Source: Alphaproteobacteria bacterium (lineage in GTDB: Bacteria > Pseudomonadota > Alphaproteobacteria > ATCC43930 > CGMCC-115725). Taken from it: DNA of 6,100 bases. Positions 1 to 5,744 of the stretch are shown here, in pieces (within the stretch, counting starts at the first letter, position 1; each line of letters opens with the position of its first letter). Below the pieces are notes generated by a model. It did no database searches. It was not told where the DNA came from and saw only the letters and a list, made by a program, of their open reading frames with translations. Position numbers and translations under genes: made by a program. The stretch is taken from assembly GCA_030039775.1 (NCBI GenBank), contig JASHUX010000173.1:1-6100 (forward strand), written 5' to 3'.

Positions 1-445
1 TGACCGTCTGGAACGCGCCGGCCAGCATCAGCGTCACCAAAGCGAGGTAGAGGCCGCGCATGCGCAGCGCGGGCAAACCCCAAATCATGCCGATTGCGGA
101 CGCGCCGATGCCGCCGACGAGAATGGTGATGACGAACGGCGGATGGACCAAATGATAAAACCGCAGGCTGATCCAGGCGCCGACGCCCACCAGCGCCCAT
201 TGGCACAGAGACACCAAGCCGAGCTGTCCATAAAGCAACGCGCATCCGAGGAGCGCCAGAACGAAGCAATAGGCCTGAGTGAAATTCGACAGCCAATAGC
301 CCCCGGATGTCAGCGCGATGACACCGGATATGATTCCGACAGTCGCCACTACCGCGACGATCCGCACCGTCGGCGTGATTTCCGCCGTGGCCGCACGCAC
401 CGCGGGCACGATCGGGAGCACGTCCGTCTTGGTTCCTTCCGTCAT
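1..445 (-). CDS. livM: LivM-type branched-chain amino acid ABC transporter permease (partial, C-terminus outside window)
   Basis: Inner-membrane permease subunit of a LivHMGF-type (HAAT family) importer, which pairs with LivH to form the substrate channel. The first 148 residues are visible. A short polar N-terminus (about 25 residues) is followed by hydrophobic segments near residues 26-48 and 56-75, then further helices. The stretch GLPALRMRGLYLALVTL near the window edge is characteristic of LivM proteins. The usual GQLSLGHAAF loop is replaced by GQLGLVSLCQWALVGVGAW, a variant form. The start is ATG at 445-443; it overlaps the livH stop as ATGA, and a GGAG motif (456-453) lies 7 nt upstream inside livH, so the two are probably translationally coupled. 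The EAA loop that contacts the ATPase lies beyond the edge. The family call is firm; the transported ligand is unknown, and the LIV name is only a family label. Confidence 0.9.
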   Translation of the reverse strand, partial: MTEGTKTDVLPIVPAVRAATAEITPTVRIVAVVATVGIISGVIALTSGGYWLSNFTQAYCFVLALLGCALLYGQLGLVSLCQWALVGVGAWISLRFYHLVHPPFVITILVGGIGASAIGMIWGLPALRMRGLYLALVTLMLAGAFQTV

Positions 446-1308
446 TCGCGCGCTCCGACGCCCTGGCCCGCACCGACCGCCATCATGAACAACAGCGCCA
501 AGACGTAGGGGCCGGCGCTGCGTAGATTGGCGAAGGCCGGAAATGCCGTCAGAACCGCTTCCACCTGGCCGCATATCAGGCCGCCGATGAAAGCGCCGGG
601 CAGCGAAGCCAGCCTCGACAAGATCGCGGCGGCGATGGCGGGAATGACAAGAAAACTCATCAGGGCGGGATCGAGCCGATTGAGATCGGCCAGCAGCAGG
701 CCGGCGATGCCGGCGAACGCGCCGTTAAGCGCCCACGCGAATGAATCCGTTTGAGTGACGCGCACACCGACGACGGCGCTGACGTTGCGATCGCTGGCGA
801 GCGCGCGCATCGACAGGCCGATACGCGTTCGGGTCAACAACAACCAAATTCCGCCCACCATGCCGACCGACATACCAAGGGCAATCAGCCGCGTCACGGA
901 TAGGCGGACGCCGAACAAGATCACGAAGCTCAAGTCTGTCGGAAGGGTCAGACGACGTGCGATGCCGACCCCCCAGATATAGGCCATGACGCCCAACAGA
1001 AAGAGCGCAAGCCCCAAAGTCGCGACCGCGCGCACCACCCGATCGCGGTGCGCCATGTTCGGCGCGACGATGCGACCGTAGGCGTAGGCGATCAACGTCG
1101 ACGTGGCGATGCCAACCAGCCAGCCGACCGGCTGCGGGATGCCGTCGTGAACCAACTCGAAAGTCAGGAACGCGGCAACGCCGCCGAACGCGCCAAACGC
1201 AAAATTGAGCGTTCCGGACGCTCGATAGAGGATCACCAAGCCGACGCTGGATAAGGCATAGACAGCGCCAAGACCGATGCCGGAAGCCACGAAGGGAAGC
1301 AGATTCAT
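442..1308 (-). CDS. livH: LivH-type branched-chain amino acid ABC transporter permease
   Basis: Inner-membrane permease of the HAAT importer family and partner of the downstream LivM. The 288-residue protein is almost wholly hydrophobic. Family marks are the N-terminal GIGLGAVYALSSVGLVILYR, the NFAFGAFGG motif (residues 35-43; usually NFAHG), the cytoplasmic EAA-like loop MRALASDRNVSAVVGV (167-182), which should dock the ATPase, followed by LNGAFAGIAGLLLA, and the late LPGAFIGGLICGQVE (236-250). A TTG at 1338 would add ten residues, but it lies 2 nt from the base of a long stem-loop and has no Shine-Dalgarno sequence. ATG at 1308 places the hydrophobic N-terminus where LivH proteins normally begin, although its own ribosome site is weak too. 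The gene follows SBP1 after 81 bp and overlaps livM by 4 bp. Ligand specificity cannot be deduced. Confidence 0.92.
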   Translation of the reverse strand: MNLLPFVASGIGLGAVYALSSVGLVILYRASGTLNFAFGAFGGVAAFLTFELVHDGIPQPVGWLVGIATSTLIAYAYGRIVAPNMAHRDRVVRAVATLGLALFLLGVMAYIWGVGIARRLTLPTDLSFVILFGVRLSVTRLIALGMSVGMVGGIWLLLTRTRIGLSMRALASDRNVSAVVGVRVTQTDSFAWALNGAFAGIAGLLLADLNRLDPALMSFLVIPAIAAAILSRLASLPGAFIGGLICGQVEAVLTAFPAFANLRSAGPYVLALLFMMAVGAGQGVGARE

Positions 1309-1340
1309 ACGCGGTGCGGTCCAAAATCCATTGAGCAATG

Positions 1341-1379
1341 CGCCGGCCGAGTCATCAACCGTAAATGACTCGGCCGGCG
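1341..1379 (-). terminator. 15-bp perfect stem-loop between SBP1 and livH
   Basis: Arms 1341-1355 and 1365-1379 are perfectly complementary (CGCCGGCCGAGTCAT and its complement) around a 9-nt loop. The stem starts 10 nt after the SBP1 stop codon in the transcript. No uridine run follows it on the minus strand, so it is not a textbook intrinsic terminator. By analogy with stem-loops after other binding-protein genes (malE-type operons), it probably protects the SBP mRNA 3' end or partly terminates transcription, keeping the permease below the receptor in amount. The structure is directly visible; its function is inferred. Confidence 0.75.
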
Positions 1380-1389
1380 GTAACGTGGC

Positions 1390-2667
1390 CTATTTCGCCG
1401 TATCGGAAATACGGATGCCGAGCTTCTTCTCGGTCGCCTCGACCGAAGCCAAACCGGGATCTTCGTCGTCGTAACAACCTTCGACGTTCTTCCATTTGCC
1501 GTCATGGATGGTGACGGTGCGGGTGACGTGGTTCGGATTATGCTCCATCGCGCCGGGCCCGCCCCAATACCATGGCTGGCACAGGATGTCGGTCGGGTAC
1601 GGCTTCATATTTTGGATCGCCGCCGTTACGGTGTTGCGGTTGATCTTCTTCGGATCTTTGATGGTCAACATCGCACGGACCGCGACGCGGCCGGCGATGT
1701 AACCGGCTTGCGAGAAGCTATCTTTCAGAACCTTGGGGCCGTACGCGGCCATGACCGCGAGCCAGTTCTGATTGTCCTTCGCCTTACTGTCGAGCGGCGC
1801 CAGCTCAGCGTTGATCCACGTACGATCGTTCCAATACTTGGTGTCGATCGCGCCGGGAAACCGCACCGTGTAGAAGGATGTCGGGGCGGTCCATTTCATT
1901 TTGGCCGCGCCGTCCTGCTGCTGCGCCGAGTTATAGATTTGGGCGCCGATATCGTCGGTGCCGTAAATCATGATGACGTCGTAACCGGTCGCGAGAATCT
2001 GCAGGACCAGCGAGTTGTAGTCCGGCGAGACCGGATCGGAATAAATGCTGGTGACCTTGACGCCGAATTTCTTGCCCCATTCCTCGGCGCCGCCGCAGCT
2101 ATAGTCCGACCCGGGGAATTTCGGAATCGAGCACACCGCGCTCTTAATGCCGAGCTTGCGCCGGGCAAAATCCAATCCGCCGATGCCGCTCTGCCGCGGG
2201 CCGGCGTTGATTTCGGCGATGTTCTTGGATTGATAGCACTGCGGCGGGATGCCGAGGCCGATCTCGAGAATGTTCTGATCGATGTACAGTTTCTCGTTCG
2301 GGATGCATTCGATGATGCTGGTGCTGCCGACCAGGACGTAATCCTTATTGTCGACGACGAGCTTCTTTCCGGCCTGCGCCGCGACGTCGAGTTTCGACTG
2401 ATCGTCTTCATCGTGATAGGCGATCGGTCGGCCGTGGATGCCGCCGTTGGCGTTGACGCAGTCAAAGTATGCCTTAACGGCGTCGTCCGCTTCCTTGAAG
2501 CTTCCGAGACCGGTCATTGTCGTGACCGCGCCGATCGGGATCGGTTCGCCGGTCGCGGCCTTGCCGGTGTTCATGCCGCAATCTGGTTTTGCTGCAAAGG
2601 CCGGCGCCGCGCCAGCCGCCCAAGCCATGGCAAACACGCCGATCAGAAAGCAGAGAAACCGCTGCAT
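1390..2667 (-). CDS. Periplasmic ABC transporter substrate-binding protein, Liv/Leu type (SBP1)
   Basis: Secreted type I periplasmic binding protein (Peripla_BP_6-like, HAAT family) of 425 residues that delivers ligand to the adjacent LivHM permease. A Sec signal peptide covers residues 1 to about 25 (basic start, hydrophobic core, APAFA cleavage site). There is no lipobox, so it should be free in the periplasm. The mature start PIPIGAVTTMTGLGSFKEADDAVKAY matches the first binding-fold motif (IG...TG, then a helix with A..A...); NANGGIHGRPI and a YHDEDD strand follow, as in LivJ-like proteins. Eight cysteines (30, 70, 121, 144, 179, 191, 363, 398) occur in the mature protein. A C-terminal WYWGGPG segment and an HVTRTVTIHDGKW strand end the fold. 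The ATG is set by a strong AGGGGAGGG ribosome site. It is about 70% identical to SBP2 just upstream. The ligand is unknown. Confidence 0.93.
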   Translation of the reverse strand: MQRFLCFLIGVFAMAWAAGAAPAFAAKPDCGMNTGKAATGEPIPIGAVTTMTGLGSFKEADDAVKAYFDCVNANGGIHGRPIAYHDEDDQSKLDVAAQAGKKLVVDNKDYVLVGSTSIIECIPNEKLYIDQNILEIGLGIPPQCYQSKNIAEINAGPRQSGIGGLDFARRKLGIKSAVCSIPKFPGSDYSCGGAEEWGKKFGVKVTSIYSDPVSPDYNSLVLQILATGYDVIMIYGTDDIGAQIYNSAQQQDGAAKMKWTAPTSFYTVRFPGAIDTKYWNDRTWINAELAPLDSKAKDNQNWLAVMAAYGPKVLKDSFSQAGYIAGRVAVRAMLTIKDPKKINRNTVTAAIQNMKPYPTDILCQPWYWGGPGAMEHNPNHVTRTVTIHDGKWKNVEGCYDDEDPGLASVEATEKKLGIRISDTAK

Positions 2668-2672
2668 CCCAT

Positions 2673-2681
2673 CCCTCCCCT
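2673..2681 (-). promoter_or_regulatory. Strong Shine-Dalgarno of SBP1
   Basis: AGGGGAGGG reads on the minus strand and ends 5 nt before the ATG at 2667. It fixes the start codon and predicts high translation, as expected for a periplasmic receptor. Confidence 0.8.
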
Positions 2682-2743
2682 AAGGCTAATCGCCATTGTT
2701 AGCGCCGTCGGCATTTTGTGCGGACGGCATTATGTTGCGCTCG

Positions 2744-2773
2744 ACCCTGCGCGAATCTTGACGCTCCGTCAAG
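2744..2773 (-). promoter_or_regulatory. Shared 30-bp regulatory element upstream of SBP1
   Basis: This block matches the one at 4247-4276 upstream of SBP2 in 26 of 30 positions, while the DNA on both sides is unalike. It contains a perfect inverted repeat, CTTGACG-CTC-CGTCAAG (2757-2773). On the minus strand it opens with CTTGACG, which resembles an alphaproteobacterial -35 element, and CATAAT (2734-2729) lies downstream as a possible -10, although the spacing of the two does not fit one simple promoter. A third CCGTCAA half-site lies at 2781-2787. It ends 76 nt before the SBP1 start. It is most likely an operator or activator site combined with promoter parts. The conservation is seen; the role is inferred. 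The remainder of the 201-bp gap holds only the stem-loop following SBP2. Confidence 0.6.
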
Positions 2774-2818
2774 AGACCTGCCGTCAACCAAACGATTGAT
2801 GTCTCCCCCTAAACATCG

Positions 2819-2855
2819 CCGGCCAGACCGCCTCGCAAAGAGACGGTCCGGCCGG
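2819..2855 (-). terminator. Stem-loop following SBP2
   Basis: The arms 2819-2830 and 2844-2855 pair over 12 positions. In the minus-strand transcript the one odd position is a G-U wobble, whereas on the plus strand it would be an A-C mismatch, so the structure favours the SBP2 transcript. Four further inner pairs (UCUC with GAGG, one of them a U-G wobble) extend it to about 16 bp with a 5-nt UUUGC loop. It begins 13 nt after the SBP2 stop. No clear uridine run follows, so it may be an attenuator or an mRNA 3'-end stabiliser rather than a full terminator. Confidence 0.7.
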
Positions 2856-2868
2856 ACGAGTGCGATCG

Positions 2869-4161
2869 CTACTTCAGATGATTGTATTCTTCGTCGAACT
2901 TCTTGTTGATGCCCAATTTTTCCTCGGTCGGAATGATCGACTTGGCATAGCCCGGGTCGGCCACGGGGAAGCAGCCCTCCACGAACTTGAACTTGCCGTC
3001 ATGGATCACGACCGTGCGGGTCACGTGATTGCCCTGGTGCTCGGTCGCGCCGGGGCCGCCCCAGTACCACGGTCCGCACAGAATATCGGAAGCATAGGGC
3101 TTCATCACTTCGACGGCCGCCGTGACGGCGTCGCGGTTGATCTTCTTCGGATCCTTGATGGTCAGCATGGCGTCGACCGCGATACGGGCGGCGATATAAC
3201 CGGCCTGCGAGAAGCTGTCTTTCAGAACTTTCGGACCGAATTTGTCCATCACATCGTTCCAGTTCTGATTGTCCTTGCCCTTCGCTTCGAGGGGGCCAAG
3301 TTCGGTGTTCACCCACAGGCGGTCATTCCAATACTTGGTGTCGATCGCGCCGGGGAAACGGGCCGTGTAGTACGAGGTTGGGCCGGTCCATTTCATCTTC
3401 GCGGCGCCATCCTGCTGTTCGGCCGAGTTGAGGAGCTGAGCGGCTTGGTCGTCGACGAACAGCGCCTGCACCGCCTCGTCACCCGTCGCCAGCACTTGCA
3501 ATGCCAGCGAACCGAAATCGGGCGAGGTCGGATCGGCATAGATGCTGTCCACCTTGACATGGAAATGCTTGCCCCACTCCTCGGCGCCGCCGCAGGTGTA
3601 GTCGGAGCCGGGGAACTTGAAGATCAGGCACACCAAGCTCTTGGCCCCGAGCTTGCGCCGTGCGTAGTCGAGAGCACCGAGAGCGCTGGCACGCGGGCCG
3701 GCGTTGATCTCGGCTATATTCTTCGACTGATAGCACTGCGGCGGAATGCCGAGGCCGATCGCCAGCACGTTCGACTTGAGGTACATGTCGGCGTTGGCGA
3801 TGCACTCGATCAGGCTGGTGTTGCCGACCAGGATGTAAACGGCTTCATCGACCACAAGTTTCTTGGCGGCTTGAGCGGCGATGTCGAGTTTCGTCTGGTC
3901 GTCTTCCTCGTGATAGACGATCGGACGGCCATGAATGCCGCCGTTGGCGTTGACGCACTTGAAGTACGCCTCGGCGCCTTGATCGGCCTCGTGGAACGTC
4001 GCGATGCCGGTGATCGAGGTGACGGCGCCGACCGGGATCGGGTCGCCCGTCGCGGCCTTACCGGTATTCAGACCGCAATCCAATTTCGCGAACGCCGGCG
4101 CTGCCGCAAACAGCAGGCCCACGGCGAACACGCCTGTTAGCATGCACAAGATGCGCTTCAT
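2869..4161 (-). CDS. Periplasmic ABC transporter substrate-binding protein, Liv/Leu type (SBP2, paralogue of SBP1)
   Basis: Secreted type I binding protein of 430 residues, HAAT family, and the first receptor gene in the transcription order. The Sec signal peptide spans residues 1-25 (MKRIL start, hydrophobic core, APAFA before Lys26), with no lipobox. The mature protein aligns with SBP1 without gaps until the last 25 or so residues: about 276 of 384 positions are identical by hand count. All eight mature cysteines are shared (29, 69, 120, 143, 178, 190, 362, 397). The longest divergent block is residues 230-239 (AVQALFVDDQ, against VIMIYGTDDI in SBP1), and the C-terminal tail is a different, longer, charged sequence (KKFDEEYNHLK). 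The start ATG has a reiterated GGAGGGAGGGAG ribosome site. It lies 183 bp downstream of the monooxygenase gene and 201 bp upstream of SBP1. Its ligand is unknown and may differ from that of SBP1. Confidence 0.93.
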   Translation of the reverse strand: MKRILCMLTGVFAVGLLFAAAPAFAKLDCGLNTGKAATGDPIPVGAVTSITGIATFHEADQGAEAYFKCVNANGGIHGRPIVYHEEDDQTKLDIAAQAAKKLVVDEAVYILVGNTSLIECIANADMYLKSNVLAIGLGIPPQCYQSKNIAEINAGPRASALGALDYARRKLGAKSLVCLIFKFPGSDYTCGGAEEWGKHFHVKVDSIYADPTSPDFGSLALQVLATGDEAVQALFVDDQAAQLLNSAEQQDGAAKMKWTGPTSYYTARFPGAIDTKYWNDRLWVNTELGPLEAKGKDNQNWNDVMDKFGPKVLKDSFSQAGYIAARIAVDAMLTIKDPKKINRDAVTAAVEVMKPYASDILCGPWYWGGPGATEHQGNHVTRTVVIHDGKFKFVEGCFPVADPGYAKSIIPTEEKLGINKKFDEEYNHLK

Positions 4162-4164
4162 TTA

Positions 4165-4176
4165 CTCCCTCCCTCC
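4165..4176 (-). promoter_or_regulatory. Reiterated Shine-Dalgarno of SBP2
   Basis: GGAGGGAGGGAG on the minus strand is followed by TAA and then the ATG at 4161, so it offers overlapping ribosome-binding registers and points to strong translation. A small GC hairpin (GGGGC/GCCCC, 4179-4195) sits just upstream of it in the mRNA. Confidence 0.75.
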
Positions 4177-4246
4177 GCGGGGCCCCATGAGCCCCCGTCA
4201 TTGCCGCGCGTTCGGATGTGTCCGTGCGGCTAATAGATTTTGGGGA

Positions 4247-4276
4247 ACCCTGCGTGAATCTTCACGCCGCGTCAAG
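4247..4276 (-). promoter_or_regulatory. Shared 30-bp regulatory element upstream of SBP2
   Basis: Second copy of the element found at 2744-2773, differing at four positions. Here the CTTGACG pair is imperfect (6 of 7; 4260-4266 with 4270-4276), but an overlapping inverted repeat, GCGTGAA-TC-TTCACGC (4252-4267), is perfect. In SBP1 the situation is reversed. It ends 85 nt before the SBP2 start. An AT-rich AAATCTATTA (4240-4231, minus strand) sits where SBP1 has CATAAT and could be the -10. Another weak promoter-like pair lies further upstream on the minus strand (TTGGCG 4320-4315, TACAAT 4299-4294, spacing 15), which would place the element in the leader. The two cannot be separated by eye. 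Confidence 0.6.
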
Positions 4277-4344
4277 CCGGGATACACAGTTATATTGTAG
4301 AATGGATCGGTTTCCGCCAAGCAAAATGGTGCGGAAAACGCCCG

Positions 4345-5622
4345 CTATAAACCGAACAAGCCGAGCTCCAACCCGAAATGCGCCCGGGCCAACGGCGCCG
4401 CGAAATTGAGGTACTGCGCCGAGATGTGGCTGCGGTACATCGCGACATCGCGATAATAGCGTTCGATCTTCTGGCCTTTTTTGGTCGCGGCCGAGGATGA
4501 CAGCGCGTAAATCACATCCATCGCCTCGCCCGCCAGCCGGCCGGCATGTTGGATGGTGGTCCAAAGCCGCAGATTGTCCTCGAGCGAGATCGGCGTGCCG
4601 TCCCGCTCCCAGCGGCGGCACAGATCCATATAACGATGGCCGGCGGACATCAGAATGCCCTCCGACGCGTCGGTGAGGGCCTGCGCCTGGCCGTAGCCGC
4701 GCTGGAAATCGATGTGCTGATAGCGCGGGATCACCGGCGGAAACAGCGTATTGCGCGTCTTGATGATGTGCTCGAACTCGTCGAGCGCCGCCTGCGCCGC
4801 GCCCAGCGTCGGCGTCACCAGCGACATGTGATAGGGGCCCATGACGCGGCCGAGATACATCGGGTTGCCGTGAAGCCGCGTGCCCGGCGTGCCGTCCTTC
4901 ATGCTTTCCGGCAGCGCCCACATGCCGTTGGCGGGCGTGACGTAGTGCTCCGGAACGAACTGCTTGTCCACCTTGACGCTGTTCGAGCCGGAGGCGCGCA
5001 TGCCCATCGTCTTGTCGCCGCCCCAATCGTCGAGCACGATGCATTGCGATTTCGGCACGCAGACATTGACCGCGTCGGGCGGCGTCTTGCCGTTCATCAC
5101 CATCGCACCGCCGACGAAATGCGACGAATAGGGAATCCCGGAGCAATAATCCCAGACGCCTTCGATGATATAGCCGCCGTCGACGGGCGTCGCCTTGCCG
5201 AGCGGCGGCGGACGGTGCGGCGACGCGTAAAATCCGTCGGGAGCAAAAATCTCGCGTTGCGCCTTCTCGCTCCAGTGCGACGCGATGATCAGGGGATGCG
5301 ACGCGCACAGCGCCAGGCACCAGCCCGCGCTCGGATGGCCGCGCGATATTTCGAGCATGGTCTTGTAGAAGGTCGGAATATCGAACTCGTAGCCGCCGAA
5401 CATGTGCGGCTGGAGGCAGCGATAAAAGCCGGCCTTGAGGAACTTTTGGTGGAGGTCGGGGGAGTAGGCGCCGCGCTCGTCGGCCTCCTCTTGCTCGGCG
5501 CGGAGTTGCGGCCGCAGCGCGACCGCGCGGGCGATCATCTCTTCCGGCGTCAGATCCGGCTCGGGGATCGGATAAACGGATTGCCGCGCCGTGGCGTCCC
5601 GCTTCTCAAGTCTTCTGGCCAT
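4345..5622 (-). CDS. Acyl-CoA dehydrogenase-fold flavin-dependent monooxygenase-like protein (HsaA/DszC/HpaB-C2 type)
   Basis: Cytoplasmic flavoenzyme of 425 residues with the three-domain acyl-CoA dehydrogenase fold. An N-terminal helical domain carries GFYRCLQPHMFGGYE (about 65-79) and SRGHPSAGWCLALCASHP (about 93-110), the form seen in group D flavin monooxygenases such as HsaA. The middle beta domain has VWDYCSGIPYSSH (156-168) and GMRASGSNSV (207-216). The C-terminal helices contain YYRDVAMYRSHIS (389-401), with no Glu where acyl-CoA dehydrogenases have the YEG catalytic base; this favours hydroxylation or oxidation with reduced flavin supplied by a separate reductase (none seen here). 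It is about 30 residues longer than typical HsaA, mostly at the N-terminus. An ATG at 5664 would add 14 residues, but it lies in a likely -10 box; ATG 5622 has a GGGAG site 7 nt upstream. The substrate is unknown. A plain acyl-CoA dehydrogenase is the alternative, less likely. Confidence 0.82.
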   Translation of the reverse strand: MARRLEKRDATARQSVYPIPEPDLTPEEMIARAVALRPQLRAEQEEADERGAYSPDLHQKFLKAGFYRCLQPHMFGGYEFDIPTFYKTMLEISRGHPSAGWCLALCASHPLIIASHWSEKAQREIFAPDGFYASPHRPPPLGKATPVDGGYIIEGVWDYCSGIPYSSHFVGGAMVMNGKTPPDAVNVCVPKSQCIVLDDWGGDKTMGMRASGSNSVKVDKQFVPEHYVTPANGMWALPESMKDGTPGTRLHGNPMYLGRVMGPYHMSLVTPTLGAAQAALDEFEHIIKTRNTLFPPVIPRYQHIDFQRGYGQAQALTDASEGILMSAGHRYMDLCRRWERDGTPISLEDNLRLWTTIQHAGRLAGEAMDVIYALSSSAATKKGQKIERYYRDVAMYRSHISAQYLNFAAPLARAHFGLELGLFGL

Positions 5623-5629
5623 GCCCGAT

Positions 5630-5634
5630 CTCCC
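5630..5634 (-). promoter_or_regulatory. Shine-Dalgarno deciding the monooxygenase start
   Basis: GGGAG on the minus strand is separated by 7 nt from the ATG at 5622. The alternative ATG at 5664 has no purine-rich site upstream, so 5622 is preferred. Confidence 0.6.
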
Positions 5635-5662
5635 GGTATCCTGATTGTTGATCTGCCCCACC

Positions 5663-5692
5663 ATAATGCGTCAGTCGGCGGCGTCTTGCCAA
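5663..5692 (-). promoter_or_regulatory. Putative sigma-70-type promoter of the monooxygenase gene
   Basis: TTGGCA (5692-5687) and CATTAT (5668-5663) are separated by 18 nt on the minus strand, matching the housekeeping consensus at 5 of 6 and 4 of 6 positions. Transcription would begin near 5656, leaving a leader of about 34 nt that contains the GGGAG site. The whole divergent gap (5623-5744) holds no gene. No convincing plus-strand promoter for the epimerase was found in it. Confidence 0.45.
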
Positions 5693-5744
5693 TGCCGCAG
5701 AAACGGCGGGACAATCTCGAAATGTTACGAAACGAGCCGGCGCC

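Noticed and set aside
143..508. 121-codon plus-strand frame at the left edge
   Set aside because: It is antisense to livM, whose LivM motifs and ATGA overlap with livH are clear. The product is Arg/His/Asp-rich with no recognisable domain.
2798..2817. GATGT/ACATC inverted repeat between SBP2 and SBP1
   Set aside because: Five-base arms with a ten-base spacer are expected by chance in a window of this length.
2668..2868. Sigma-54 promoter or riboswitch in the SBP leader regions
   Set aside because: No GG-N10-GC pair with correct flanks was found in the conserved element, and no recognisable riboswitch core was seen in either SBP leader.
1504..4140. Two long plus-strand reading frames (1504-2799, 431 codons; 2860-4140, 426 codons) opposite SBP1 and SBP2
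   Set aside because: They are antisense to well-recognised genes with signal peptides and ribosome sites. Their arginine-, aspartate- and alanine-rich products fit no family. Their mutual similarity is explained by the paralogy of the sense genes in GC-rich DNA.
4314..4334. Possible terminator hairpin after the monooxygenase (CCGC/GCGG arms)
   Set aside because: Only four firm pairs plus a bulged extension, and no uridine run. Readthrough into SBP2 cannot be excluded, but this is not a convincing terminator.
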